DNA of 64,000 bases from Dulcicalothrix desertica PCC 7102 (GCF_003991905.1 NZ_RSCL01000016.1:1-64000), one strand, 5' to 3'. Positions 18,294 to 28,011 are shown, numbered from the stretch's first letter. The notes: generated by a model from the sequence alone, not told the origin. Numbers and translations are program-made.

Positions 18294-18389
18294 AATCAAA
18301 TTTTTTTGAAAGTAAAAACTTATTTTTAAATTATATAATCATCGCTTGACATAAGTGAGCTACACTACAAATCTTACTATGTTCAACAA

Positions 18390-18404
18390 TGATAATCATT
18401 ATTA
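18390..18404 (-). promoter_or_regulatory. Zur/Fur-like box upstream of ATPase 2
   Basis: TGATAATCATTATTA matches the Zur consensus TGATAATNATTATCA at 14 of 15 positions. It lies 97 bp before the ATG of the ATPase on the minus strand. Confidence 0.7.
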
Positions 18405-18497
18405 TATTAGCACAAAAATTTTCCTTTGACAAATATTTTTTGCTTGTATTTGGGCGCCTGCTGATAACCCTACATATCCCACACCGCATAAAACAAC

Positions 18498-18525
18498 GTA
18501 GAGACGTGATTAATCACGTCTCCAC
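18498..18525. repeat. 28-nt GTAGAGAC palindrome
   Basis: GTAGAGACGTGATT followed by AATCACGTCTCCAC, one mismatch. Same family as 12,707-12,734. Confidence 0.8.
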
Positions 18526-18733
18526 ATTAATCACCTCTTCACGACAAAGGATAATTTGACTACAGTTTTTTTGTATTATTAGGTAACAAATGCATTGTTA
18601 ATATCTTAAAGTCACGCACCCATCAGTATAAACATGCGTTTATGACGCTGTGTAATCGTTAATACATTTTCCAACTTATTTGGTAATTGAGCGAAATATA
18701 CCAAATAAGTCGCTTGTGTGGGCAAATAATCAA

Positions 18734-18791
18734 TTTATCTATCTAAAGATAGATAAATAGTGCAAGCTTATCTACCTCTTGAGATAGATAA
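18734..18791 (+). promoter_or_regulatory. Two tandem TTATCTATCT palindromes upstream of hybrid kinase
   Basis: TTTATCTATCT at 18,734-18,744 pairs perfectly with AGATAGATAAA at 18,747-18,757 over a 2-bp spacer. A second unit, TTATCTACCTC/GAGATAGATAA (18,768-18,791), uses nearly the same half-site. Two copies of one half-site pattern, 100 bp before a regulatory gene, look like operators for a dimeric regulator. Which regulator binds is unknown. Confidence 0.55.
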
Positions 18792-18890
18792 ATACTTCTA
18801 TTGTTTAAAGAATAATCTACTGTGATGGGTTGTACATGGGTTTAGAAGCGCAATGGCAGAGTCAAGTGAATGTAGGCAGGAGGCACAAAA

Positions 18891-21800
18891 ATGACCCTTC
18901 GGTTTCTTTTGCTTGATGACAATCAAGAAGATGCCTTAGTAATTAAAGCTACCCTTCGTTCCGGCGCCATTGATTGTGAATTGGTAAGAGTAGAAAGCTT
19001 AGAAGAATTTAGCACTGCACTTTATGGTAATAAATTTGACTTGATATTAGCTGATAATATAGTGCCAGCTTTTGAAGCTCTTTCGATTGCCCGTAACAAA
19101 ATTCCTGAAGTTCCATTTATATTTGTTTCTAGCAATTTAGATGAAAAGCTAGAGATTGAAGCTCTTGAAAGTGGCGCCACAGATTATGTACTTAAACAAC
19201 GGTTGGGACGGTTGGCGCCTATAATTCAACGAGCATTGTCTTCTTCGGAACGACGCTCCAAACCAGAACCCTCTCTAGTTGCACCCCATGAACATGAAGC
19301 TCGTCTCCGTGCGGTTGCTGCTAATTTGCCGAATGCGGCTGTCTTCATTGTGGATAATAATTTGCGCTATTTGTTGGCAGAGGGACAAGCGCTTTTGGGC
19401 GCCGGATTTATTTCAGATGATTTGGTAGGGAAAACTTTATACTCAGTTCTCGACCCGACCCTTGCTACACATTACGAACCTTACTTCCGTCAAGCTCTCG
19501 GTGGCGAACCATTCAGCTTAGAGCATTACAGCCACGGACGTTACTATATCTCTCATGGCACACCTTTATATAACGAACAAGGTAATATTGACTCGGTGCT
19601 AGTAGTGTCCTACGACAACACTGTTCGTAAACAGACAGAATTGAACATAGAATTTCTCGCCACAGTCAGCCAAAATTTGGTAAGGGCAACTACTGTAGAG
19701 GAAATTGTACAAACGATTGGTGAACAATTAAACCGCTATCTCAATATTTCTATTTGTGTCTTTACCGAAATTAATGAAGAGGCACAGCTAGCGGTAAATA
19801 ATTATGATTGGCATCAAAATGATACGCCAAGCTTAGTTGGAGTTTATTCTATCCCAGAGTTTGTTACCGATGAGTTTTTGCAAGCCGCCAAAGCCGGACA
19901 ACCAATTGTCGTTCGGGATGTTAATAATGACCCGCGCGTTGTCGATGCTTCTCGATTTGCTGCACTAAAAATAGGTGCGGAACTCAACATCCCTATAATT
20001 AAAGATGGGGAATGGAAATTTTCGCTAAGTGTGTTTCATCAAACACCTTACGATTGGCGCCTCTCGGAAATTGAGTTGATGCAGGAATTAGCAAACCGGG
20101 TTTGGTTTAAACTAGAACGCGCGCGTGCAGAAGAAGCCTTGCGAGAAAGTGAGAAGCAAAGCCGGAATATTTTAGAAAGCATTAATGATGGGTTTTTAGC
20201 TCTGGATGAAAACTGGCTGTTTACCTATATAAATAAAGCTGGCGAAATAATACTTGAGCGTGCTTCATCCGATTTAATTGGAAAAAACTTCTGGGAAGAA
20301 TATCCAGGTCTTGATGGTAGCGAGTTTGAGCAGGTTTATCGGCGCGCAGCTAGTGAGTGTGTTGCTGGTTCGTTGACAGCGTATTACCCAGACCATAAGC
20401 GTTGGTATGAAGTTCACTCTTATCCAGCCGCAAACGGGATTACCATTTATTTTAGGAATGTTACAGATAAAATCCAAGCAGAAAATGCTTTACGCGAATC
20501 TTTGTCAGCACTGCGCCAAAGTGAATCTCGCTTTCGATTAATGGTTGAAAGTGCAAAAGAATATGCAATATTTACTCTCTCACTTGATGGCATTGTTACA
20601 ACTTGGAATTCCGGCGCCGAACGATTGTTAGGCTATCAAGAAGCCGAAATTATCGGTTGTAACAATCGTATTATTTTTACACCTGAAGACAACGAACATG
20701 GGCAATCCGAGCGAGAGATGCAACTTGCACAGACAGAGGGAAGGGCAGAAAACGAACGCTGGCATGTGAAGAAAGATGGTAGTCGCTTTTGGGCAAGTGG
20801 TTTAATAATGCCGTTGCTTTCTGAAGCAGGCAACACACAAGGATTTGTCAAAATTTTACAGGACAAAACCGCACAAAGAGAGGCAGATAGGCGCCTGCAA
20901 CTGCTGTATGAAACAACGCGCGATTTACTCGCTACTCCCCAACCAATGCAGTTGATGAGTAACTTATTTAACAAGCTCTCAGCCCAACTTGAGTTAGACT
21001 TTTACTATCACTATATGGTTGAAAAGAAAGACAACCAGTTAATGCTGCATCTAAAAAATTATGAGGGCATTTCTGAACAAGCAGCCCAATCAATCGAATG
21101 GATTCAATTTGGTGAATATCTGTGTGGGATGGTAGCGCAAGAGCGGCGCCAAATTGTTTTTGATCAAGCGCAAATTTCCACCCATCCAAACGCCCAGTTA
21201 GTCTACTCATTAGGTATCACGGCATATGCAGCACAACCATTGATTGTACATGGTCGGTTACTAGGAACGCTCTCGTTTGCTAGCCGCACTCGCACCAATT
21301 TTACCTCCGAAGAAATGGACTTGCTGCAATCTACTTGTGAACAAATCGCTATTGCCATTGAGCGAGCAAATTTAATCACCTCAATCCAACAACAAGCCGA
21401 GCAATTGCAACAAGCCAACCGAATCAAAGATGAATTTCTTGCTGTATTATCCCATGAATTGCGCTCGCCTTTAAACCCAATCTTAGGCTGGTCTAAGTTA
21501 ATGCAAACAGGCAAGTTAGATGCAGCGAAAATGGCTCAAGGCTTAACTGTAATTGAACGTAATGCTAAGTTGCAATCAGAACTAATCGAAGATTTACTTG
21601 ATGTTTCCCGAATTATACAAGGCAAACTAGCCCTTAATATCGCGAGCGTTGATTTGGCGCCAACTATTCAGGCAGCAATGGAAACAGTACAGCTAGCAGC
21701 ACAAGTCAAATCGATTCAAATAACCGCAAACCTTGAACCAAATGTAGGACAAGTATCCGGTGACGCAAATAGATTACAACAAATAATTTGGAATCTTCTC

Positions 21801-22523
21801 TCCAATGCTGTTAAATTTACCAACGTTGGGGGACAAGTAGACATTCAATTAAAGCAAAATAACAATACAGCCCAAATTATAGTAAAAGATAATGGTATTG
21901 GTATCAAACCAGACTTTCTCCCCTGCGTATTCGACTATTTTCGTCAAGAAGACGGCGCCACAACTCGAAAATTTGGTGGACTAGGTTTAGGGTTAGCAAT
22001 AGTGCGTCACTTGGTCGAACTACATGGTGGAACAGTATGTGCAGAAAGTTTAGGTGAAGGACACGGTGCCACCTTTACCGTAACATTACCACTTATACAA
22101 AATCCTTCCCCAACAAACTCAGATAGTAACCCATCTGACCCATCCCTCAATTTAGATGGTATCAAAGTTTTAGTAGTAGATGATGATACCGACACGCGCG
22201 AGTTTATTGTTTTTATGCTAGATATGTATGGAGCTTCCGTTACTGCTGCTGGTTCAGGCGCCGAAGCTCTGATAATTTTTTCTCAAGATATACCAGATAT
22301 ATTAGTAAGCGATATTGGAATGCCAGACATGGATGGTTATATGCTCATGCAACAAATAAGAGCTTTACCAAAAGAGCAAGGTGGACTTTTACCAGCAATA
22401 GCACTTACTGCCTTCGCTGGAGAAATAAATATTATTCAAGCTCTAAAAGCAGGGTTTCAAAAACACATATCCAAACCAATAGAACCAGAAACCTTAGTAA
22501 CAGCCATTACCGAGATATTGTAG
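18891..22523 (+). CDS. Hybrid sensor histidine kinase with REC-PAS-GAF-PAS-PAS-GAF-HisKA-HATPase-REC
   Basis: A 1210-residue multidomain sensor. The N-terminal receiver has the phospho-acceptor region DLILADN near 53; a PAS domain follows at about 130-230, GAF at 250-410, PAS at 425-530, PAS at 545-660 (WNSGAERLLGYQEAEI) and GAF at 675-835. The HisKA H-box is LSHELRSPLNP (His near 854). ATPase boxes are NLLSNAVKFTN, DNGIGIKPDF and GLGLGLAIV. The C-terminal receiver has VSDIGMPDMDGYM with Asp near 1140. No membrane helix is seen, so it is cytosolic. The GAF domains lack an obvious bilin-binding Cys-His pair. It stands alone, with palindromic sites upstream. The signal is unknown. Confidence 0.92.
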   Translation: MTLRFLLLDDNQEDALVIKATLRSGAIDCELVRVESLEEFSTALYGNKFDLILADNIVPAFEALSIARNKIPEVPFIFVSSNLDEKLEIEALESGATDYVLKQRLGRLAPIIQRALSSSERRSKPEPSLVAPHEHEARLRAVAANLPNAAVFIVDNNLRYLLAEGQALLGAGFISDDLVGKTLYSVLDPTLATHYEPYFRQALGGEPFSLEHYSHGRYYISHGTPLYNEQGNIDSVLVVSYDNTVRKQTELNIEFLATVSQNLVRATTVEEIVQTIGEQLNRYLNISICVFTEINEEAQLAVNNYDWHQNDTPSLVGVYSIPEFVTDEFLQAAKAGQPIVVRDVNNDPRVVDASRFAALKIGAELNIPIIKDGEWKFSLSVFHQTPYDWRLSEIELMQELANRVWFKLERARAEEALRESEKQSRNILESINDGFLALDENWLFTYINKAGEIILERASSDLIGKNFWEEYPGLDGSEFEQVYRRAASECVAGSLTAYYPDHKRWYEVHSYPAANGITIYFRNVTDKIQAENALRESLSALRQSESRFRLMVESAKEYAIFTLSLDGIVTTWNSGAERLLGYQEAEIIGCNNRIIFTPEDNEHGQSEREMQLAQTEGRAENERWHVKKDGSRFWASGLIMPLLSEAGNTQGFVKILQDKTAQREADRRLQLLYETTRDLLATPQPMQLMSNLFNKLSAQLELDFYYHYMVEKKDNQLMLHLKNYEGISEQAAQSIEWIQFGEYLCGMVAQERRQIVFDQAQISTHPNAQLVYSLGITAYAAQPLIVHGRLLGTLSFASRTRTNFTSEEMDLLQSTCEQIAIAIERANLITSIQQQAEQLQQANRIKDEFLAVLSHELRSPLNPILGWSKLMQTGKLDAAKMAQGLTVIERNAKLQSELIEDLLDVSRIIQGKLALNIASVDLAPTIQAAMETVQLAAQVKSIQITANLEPNVGQVSGDANRLQQIIWNLLSNAVKFTNVGGQVDIQLKQNNNTAQIIVKDNGIGIKPDFLPCVFDYFRQEDGATTRKFGGLGLGLAIVRHLVELHGGTVCAESLGEGHGATFTVTLPLIQNPSPTNSDSNPSDPSLNLDGIKVLVVDDDTDTREFIVFMLDMYGASVTAAGSGAEALIIFSQDIPDILVSDIGMPDMDGYMLMQQIRALPKEQGGLLPAIALTAFAGEINIIQALKAGFQKHISKPIEPETLVTAITEIL

Positions 22524-22686
22524 CATAGGCATCCTGTTATATTTATTTACCTAAATACACATGCATCTAAAATTGTTCTTGAAAAGTATAAGTATCAGTG
22601 AGGTGGGCGGCGCCATTTAGCTTATTGTAGAGTTATTAAGAGATGCTTCTACCTGGTGCATGACAAGAGTAGGCACCGACCACTGA

Positions 22687-23241
22687 TTATTGAGAATATC
22701 TGCCAACTTGATTAGGTTTTGAAGCTAACGCAATGTCACGCGCGATAATTACAGGTTGATTGATGTAATCTTTGTAATATTCGTCTTGTATATTCAGTTT
22801 AAAATCGCGCTCAATTTTGGGAATATTATCTAATCTACGAACTTGACCTGTTACCTGAACTTCTGTACTTCCGTCTTTTGGTAAATTAAAGGGTACACCG
22901 GAAGCATTAATAACTACGATGGGTTCGCCACTAAAAAATCGTCTATCTGCAACAGCAAAAGAACGCAACCCAACACGTTGAACAGCTTTGCTTCTAATTG
23001 TGACGTTTTTACCAATAAAATTATCGGTATCGCGCGTAATTTCAGCTGTATTAGCAATTTTTGGGGTTGTATCTTGATTAGAAGTGAAAAATCCGCTATC
23101 TCTAGTCAACATAGCTAATACAATAAGTATACCCAAAACCGCTATATCTCTAATACCTTGAGACCTATCATCGTTGGAAGCATTATTGGCTTTACTGCTA
23201 GCTTCCTTAACTGCATCACTGATTTTTGGAATTTGATTCAT
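22687..23241 (-). CDS. Membrane-anchored OB-fold-like protein, unknown
   Basis: A 184-residue protein with one membrane helix near residues 32-47 (DIAVLGILIVLAML) and a C-terminal domain that looks like an OB-type beta barrel (NFIGKNVTIRSKAVQRV, STEVQVTGQVRRLD). The AAAGGTGG before the ATG supports the start. The soluble domain would face the periplasm if the N-terminus is cytoplasmic. Conserved small membrane proteins of this kind in cyanobacteria have no known role. The TAXI gene upstream on the same strand is 173 bp away. Confidence 0.7.
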   Translation of the reverse strand: MNQIPKISDAVKEASSKANNASNDDRSQGIRDIAVLGILIVLAMLTRDSGFFTSNQDTTPKIANTAEITRDTDNFIGKNVTIRSKAVQRVGLRSFAVADRRFFSGEPIVVINASGVPFNLPKDGSTEVQVTGQVRRLDNIPKIERDFKLNIQDEYYKDYINQPVIIARDIALASKPNQVGRYSQ

Positions 23242-23414
23242 GACTCTACCACCTTTTACTAGCTCATTTGAGCAACCTACTTAATTCTTATACCGAAGAG
23301 TTTGGTTGGTCTTTCTATCTCAAGAGCGGTTTCATGGTAATATAGGGTAGAGATTAAGGCATAAGTGTTATCTATGATATTAACTTAACAATGTGATAAC
23401 AGTTTATTAACCTT

Positions 23415-25235
23415 TTATTTAATACCATCTGCTGCAACTTGCCAAATTACGCGGAATGATTGGAATGATTCTTGAGATATTCTCTCCTCTATTAAAGCAT
23501 TAACCGCGCGCTTGAAGATAGCATTCATATCTCGACGAATTTCTAAGATTTCTGATTGCAGAAACTTAGTAGAATCACTTAACTGTAGAACCTGTCGTTT
23601 GTTAGCAGTGGTTATACATTTTTGTAAAACTTCATCTAAATCTTTCTGATTGAATTTATTTTTTTCTGTTTTCCGTAATTCATCTGCTGAAGTTACTCTC
23701 AAAATTTTCTGCCAAATATCTGTAGGTTCAATTTGCCAATTATCTACAATTACTGTGGCTTTGTGAGGAATATCATTAAGAATTTCGCCAGAGACATTTA
23801 CAGGAAGTTTTTCAATTCCATTAATAACTTTACGTAAAGTCTTACCGAAAGATATTAAAGACTCATTTGATATCAAGTTTTTTTGACTAGCAAGTTCCGC
23901 AATTCTTTTCTCAATCAGAATTTTTGCCGCTTTATCAATTATCAAATCTTTGAAATTTTTAAGCTGTTGAGTATTGTTAGATTGTTCTGCGTCTAAATAT
24001 TCTACCACTGCTTGAATACAGTCTTCAGCATCCATTAAAGAATTAACTTCTCGAATATAATCATCCGCTTTATTTTTGCGTATTTGCTCAAACCGTTGAG
24101 TTACCCATAAAAATCCAGACAACCCAATTGATGCTAAAGTAATTATAAAACCTAAACTTTCTGAATATCTCTCTAGCCAAGAAGGTTTTTCTCTATCATA
24201 ATATGCTTGGGCGCCTGGATGAATAGGTAGACCAATTCCAGATTTCATATTATCAGGAGGACTCATATTCGCTAGCAATGGCATGGCTTTGATAAATTCC
24301 TGGCGATAGTCATAAAGAATTTTAGTAACTATACGAATTTTTTCTTGATTAGCATCTTTATGTGCTAGTAGTAACCTTGGAGTACTGACTGTTGTTAACT
24401 TTTGCTTATTATCGGCGCTACTGCTTGGTATAGGATTACTACCTCCTCGATAGGCGCCTTCAGGAATTTCCGCTTCTTTTAAATAAGGATTTTTCAGTGT
24501 CATTGCGGCAGCTTGATCAATTGGAACCAAACGTCCACATTCTGTAAGAATTTGTCTTATATTATCATTATCTACCGCGCGCACGTAAAATACAGCATCA
24601 ATTTCTTTCTGATTACAAAGAGCATTTTTGATATTATTCTTTAATTCTACTAATTGTACAAGTTGTTGACCTTCTATAATTAAACCATAATATTGCATCA
24701 GAAACGCAAAAGACTCAATTTGACCACCCTCGCGCGGAGGCATTGCAACTCTTTTATTTTTAGCTAAATCAGAAACACTTTTGATATCAGAATCATTCCT
24801 AACAACTAGCTGGTACATATCAGGAAATAACTCAGACACAAGTTGCGCTTGAGTTAACTGCCTTTGAGGAGATGGAGTCCAAGCAGGAGAATTAACAGGC
24901 GCCAAGCTAGGCAGATTTCTCATAATTAAAATATCAGCTTGAGCAGCTACTATATCAGCTTGCTTTTTCTCCAACATATCTAAGTTTTCTTGCGTCCCAT
25001 CAGTTTCTTTCTCTCCTTTGGCGCCGACAGAACTGCCAACTACAGTTACACAAACCTTATTATCAGAATATATAGGTAAAAACGTTCTCATCAGCAAAGC
25101 AAAATTATGAGCATCTCCACCCTCTCGCCCAGCCGCAATCCTCAAACATCTAGGTTGATTCAAATACCAACCTAAACCTAAAATAATAATTAGCCCAATA
25201 CCAAACCCACCGACGCGCAGCACACGACGTTTCAT
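23415..25235 (-). CDS. TAXI-family solute-binding protein with membrane anchor and cytosolic tail
   Basis: A 606-residue protein. An N-terminal signal-anchor (FGIGLIIILGLGWYL) is followed by a TAXI-type periplasmic binding domain (about 30-345: RIAAGREGGDAHNFALLM, LEKKQADIVAAQADI, VYFVRAVDN-like DAVFYVRAVDN). A second membrane helix lies at about 360-378 (LGFIITLASIGLSGFLWV), then a coiled, charged cytosolic tail of about 225 residues. The tail is not part of classical TAXI proteins and suggests signalling rather than TRAP transport; no TRAP permease is nearby. AGGAGAG lies before the ATG. Confidence 0.8.
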   Translation of the reverse strand: MKRRVLRVGGFGIGLIIILGLGWYLNQPRCLRIAAGREGGDAHNFALLMRTFLPIYSDNKVCVTVVGSSVGAKGEKETDGTQENLDMLEKKQADIVAAQADILIMRNLPSLAPVNSPAWTPSPQRQLTQAQLVSELFPDMYQLVVRNDSDIKSVSDLAKNKRVAMPPREGGQIESFAFLMQYYGLIIEGQQLVQLVELKNNIKNALCNQKEIDAVFYVRAVDNDNIRQILTECGRLVPIDQAAAMTLKNPYLKEAEIPEGAYRGGSNPIPSSSADNKQKLTTVSTPRLLLAHKDANQEKIRIVTKILYDYRQEFIKAMPLLANMSPPDNMKSGIGLPIHPGAQAYYDREKPSWLERYSESLGFIITLASIGLSGFLWVTQRFEQIRKNKADDYIREVNSLMDAEDCIQAVVEYLDAEQSNNTQQLKNFKDLIIDKAAKILIEKRIAELASQKNLISNESLISFGKTLRKVINGIEKLPVNVSGEILNDIPHKATVIVDNWQIEPTDIWQKILRVTSADELRKTEKNKFNQKDLDEVLQKCITTANKRQVLQLSDSTKFLQSEILEIRRDMNAIFKRAVNALIEERISQESFQSFRVIWQVAADGIK

Positions 25236-25542
25236 AGGCTCTCCTATTTGAGAAAGGTAACTATACCCCGCTTTGAGTATATTTATATCTAGATATTAGC
25301 AGGATATAAAAGTACAAGTAATATAATTAGTCGCATTTAATACATAGCCCAAGAAGCAAATTTAATATTAAATAAATCTTCTAATTTTAAACTCTAAATA
25401 ATAATACCTTAACCTAAACTTTACTAGTTTAAGCTAATTGTTTTAGACTTCACTGGTTAACAGCATGTTTAATCTGTCATGCTGAGGTAAGAAGCATCTT
25501 AAAGTATTAATATTAACCAAGAACCTAACCCCTAACCCCTTC

Positions 25543-25720
25543 CCTCGTAGGATACAAAAGAGCGAATGGTAGGTCTGACCCCTCATTTCACGCAAATTGG
25601 TCGGTAGAGACCGTATTAATTCGGTCTCTACAAGGTCTGGAATGACGCATTCATTGTCGCAGACAAATCGTGGGTATGATGGGCGTCACCCTCGAATCGC
25701 TCTTCTGTATCCTCGTAGGG
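25543..25720. repeat. Palindromic interspersed element, copy 2
   Basis: The left end has GTAGGATACAAAAGAGCGAA and the right end, read on the other strand, ACGAGGATACAGAAGAGCGA. The central part, including GAATGGTAGGTCTGACCCCT and the nested 28-nt palindrome (25,604-25,631), closely matches copy 1 at 5,350. The inner arms differ from copy 1 (ACAGAAGAGCGA against ACTGCTGGCG), yet still pair with each other. Confidence 0.8.
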
Positions 25721-25750
25721 AAGGGGAACGATAATATAAAGATTTTAAAG

Positions 25751-25773
25751 CCTCTCCCCGATGCGGGGAGAGG
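25751..25773. terminator. GC-rich hairpin CCTCTCCCC/GGGGAGAGG
   Basis: Nine-base arms CCTCTCCCC (25,751-25,759) and GGGGAGAGG (25,765-25,773) around a 5-nt loop. It may be a stem from a dispersed repeat or a weak terminator; no T-run follows on either side. Confidence 0.4.
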
Positions 25774-26267
25774 TTTGGAGAGGGGTTATATGTATATTTT
25801 TAAACTTTTGCTACAGGCACCTCTCTTGCGTTCAAACAAATCTTAACCTACCGCATATTCTCTAAAGTGGCGTTTAAACGGAGAATGAAAATCAATTACA
25901 ATATCTTGCTTATTATAAACTATTAGCTTTAGTATATATGCTCTAATCGCATTTTGAACCAACCGTGTATTAAGCTAGGCGCCAATACTCTATGTATACA
26001 TATCCTGGCTACACCTGCTGTTAACCCCCATCTAGACCAGAAGGAGCGCGCATAACAGTCAACTGCTTCAAATTTGATAAACGGCGTCTGTGGATGAAGC
26101 TCTGAAAATCTTTGAAACCTTGATGGTGCGTCACTGTAGGGTTATTTTTTAACGAGGTGTCGGTATGCAGGCGCCTGTATAGTGCATAAAAATGGGAAAG
26201 CCAACATACCTGTTAACAGAAAGGGAAAACAACTTTGAATCATCAAAATTAACAGGATAAATTACTT

Positions 26268-26753
26268 ATGAAATTCGTAACCAAATCTATCGCTCTTACT
26301 ACCTTACTTGCTGTATCTTCTGGAATAGGATTTTTGGGCGCCGCTTCCCAAGTATCTGCTACAATGTTTCAAGGGCAACAAGCAAATCCTAGCAAAATTA
26401 GTCAAATCATCAGCAGCAAACCTTCAATTGTTGGTAGTTGGAAAGGGCAGATTATACCCAAAGGTGATGATACTGCCACATTTATAGAGATTGATGTACT
26501 TTCTCAAGCTGGCAACACTAAGCAAGGGACTTGGAAATTTTGGGGATATGATACAAAGACTCAGAAAGATATTGTTATTCAGAACGGTACTTTAACAGCC
26601 ACAGTGAATAATAACGATGTGATTTTGGAATTAAAAGAAAAAGGCAAAACTATGATTAAATTCAAGACCCAAGTGAAAAATAATAAACTAACAGGCGAAT
26701 CTTTTGAAGGTAAAAGTCAGACAAAATATTTAATTAATTTAAAGAAAGGTTAA
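26268..26753 (+). CDS. Small secreted protein, unknown
   Basis: A 161-residue protein with a clear signal peptide (MKFVTKSIALTTLLAVSSG to about SQVSA) and a beta-rich mature part (VGSWKGQIIPKGDDTATFI, GTWKFWGYDTKTQ, KLTGESFEGKSQTKY). The mature fold looks lipocalin-like, but no family is recognised. It is monocistronic. Predicted location is periplasm or outside the cell. Confidence 0.75.
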   Translation: MKFVTKSIALTTLLAVSSGIGFLGAASQVSATMFQGQQANPSKISQIISSKPSIVGSWKGQIIPKGDDTATFIEIDVLSQAGNTKQGTWKFWGYDTKTQKDIVIQNGTLTATVNNNDVILELKEKGKTMIKFKTQVKNNKLTGESFEGKSQTKYLINLKKG

Positions 26754-26765
26754 TAATTGCACGTT

Positions 26766-26793
26766 GTAGAGATGCGATATATCGCGTCTCTAC
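26766..26793. repeat. 28-nt GTAGAGA palindrome
   Basis: GTAGAGATGCGATA followed by TATCGCGTCTCTAC, one mismatch. It lies 13 bp after the secreted-protein stop and could act as its 3' hairpin. Confidence 0.8.
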
Positions 26794-26820
26794 ACAGGTA
26801 TTTAAATAAATCATCAATTA

Positions 26821-26917
26821 CAGCGTTGGCAGCAAGCAAATTTCGCATAACCAGCAATAATATTCCATCCGGGTAAAATTTCAGCAGATATATCGAGTTC
26901 AATACCTTGACTTTGCG
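26821..26917 (-). pseudogene. Remnant of a TonB-dependent siderophore receptor
   Basis: On the minus strand one frame reads TQSQGIELDISAEILPGW then NIIAGYAKFA. This is the barrel signature found near the C-terminus of ferrichrome-type TonB receptors (GIE-D-EILPGW-II--YA). Only about 32 codons remain, without a start or the rest of the barrel. It is a clear gene relic, the first of several in the 26.8-28.8 kb region. Confidence 0.65.
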
Positions 26918-27180
26918 TCTTGCATAATTAGTACTCTAGGTTTGAAATGCTAAGATATTAATTTATGTAAAGAACTATAGCAATCTTTTCTCAACAATGT
27001 AAAGTTATTTATATTTTTGTTAATTATGATTGACATAGAGACAGACGCAAAAACGCACCTGCTTTTCTCGACCGCTTGAAAACTAAAACTGAAACCACAA
27101 AAAAAGGACGTTCTGCAGTTATTATACGAGCTTAGAAGATGTTTTAAATGTATAAAATTAAACTATAAATTTAGGGAATC

Positions 27181-27206
27181 CCCCCAACCCCCCTTAATAA
27201 GGGGGG
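27181..27206. repeat. CCCCCC/GGGGGG hairpin in dispersed repeat
   Basis: CCCCCC (27,188-27,193) and GGGGGG (27,201-27,206) flank TTAATAA. A related GGGGGGTTAGGAGGG tract follows near 27,238. No gene is seen between 26,920 and 27,560. Confidence 0.5.
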
Positions 27207-27560
27207 CTTAAATGCGTCTTTTTTCCAACGAACTCGCGGGGGGTTAGGAGGGATTAAACCAAAGATTATGTATTAAATATAACTTTCTAAATCTTGTTCA
27301 ATAGTTCAAGTGAGTACTAATATCATACTGTTAGTGAGTATAAAGATATGTTAGCGCCAAATAATAACTTACAGATTTTATTCACCTTGTGGCAACTATT
27401 TAAACAAATAATCTAATATTTTATTAGCTCCTAATATATCTATAATGTTCCATTTTTATGAAACAATTTGTCATCAAAAAATGAAAAGCTATCAAGAGAA
27501 ATAGCTTTATCCTACGATATGCTAAGTTGCTCATGATATTTTGGGTTAATTGCACCGCTT

Positions 27561-27950
27561 TTATTCACTCTCAGGCGCCTCATGTGTAATGCCGGGAACT
27601 TTAGTAATAGGGATTTCTTTTAATTCTTCAGGAAATTTGTCGTAGGGAATATTGCCTGTTTTGCTTTGAGTGTGTTTTTGAGCGAATTGTAGAAGTGCTG
27701 GAGCGGATTCTAAGCTAACAGTGCTAAAGACGTAAGTGGGTTTGCGAGAAGCGGAGAAGGCGATGACGCAGGCACGACCACAGTCCCAGAGGCAACTGGT
27801 AGGTTGAACTCGAATGTTATTAAATTCGGGATTGTTGGACTGGTGGGTTTGAACTTTTTCTAGAAGGACGGCGCCATCTGCTGGCTGGTCTTCTGGGTGA
27901 TCTTCGGAGAAGCAGCAGGATTTGCAAACAAAGAGGGTAGATTTAGTCAT
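27561..27950 (-). CDS. DUF1636 thioredoxin-like ferredoxin-fold metal protein, second copy
   Basis: A 129-residue paralogue of the protein at 13,698. The N-terminal Cys cluster is VCKSCCFS (Cys9, 12, 13) and the second cluster TSCLWDCGRACVIAF, in the same order and spacing type as the first copy. The C-terminal third (DKFPEELKEIPITKVP) also resembles it. It is separate from any uptake operon and lies among gene remnants. Likely a [2Fe-2S] or metal-binding protein of unknown function. Confidence 0.8.
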   Translation of the reverse strand: MTKSTLFVCKSCCFSEDHPEDQPADGAVLLEKVQTHQSNNPEFNNIRVQPTSCLWDCGRACVIAFSASRKPTYVFSTVSLESAPALLQFAQKHTQSKTGNIPYDKFPEELKEIPITKVPGITHEAPESE

Positions 27951-28011
27951 AGTTTTTTGAAGATTGATAAGGTATTTTTCAAGATTATCTAGGATAGCAT
28001 TAATCGCGTAA

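Larger units (their letters stand above)
25236..26267. other. 1-kb repeat-rich intergenic region
   Basis: No gene is supported here. The stretch holds a GTCATGCTGA STAR fragment near 25,477, the second palindromic element (25,543-25,720), a GC hairpin at 25,751-25,773, and AT-rich sequence. It ends with the leader of the small secreted protein gene, which contains the palindrome AGGCGCCT at 26,169-26,176. Confidence 0.5.
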
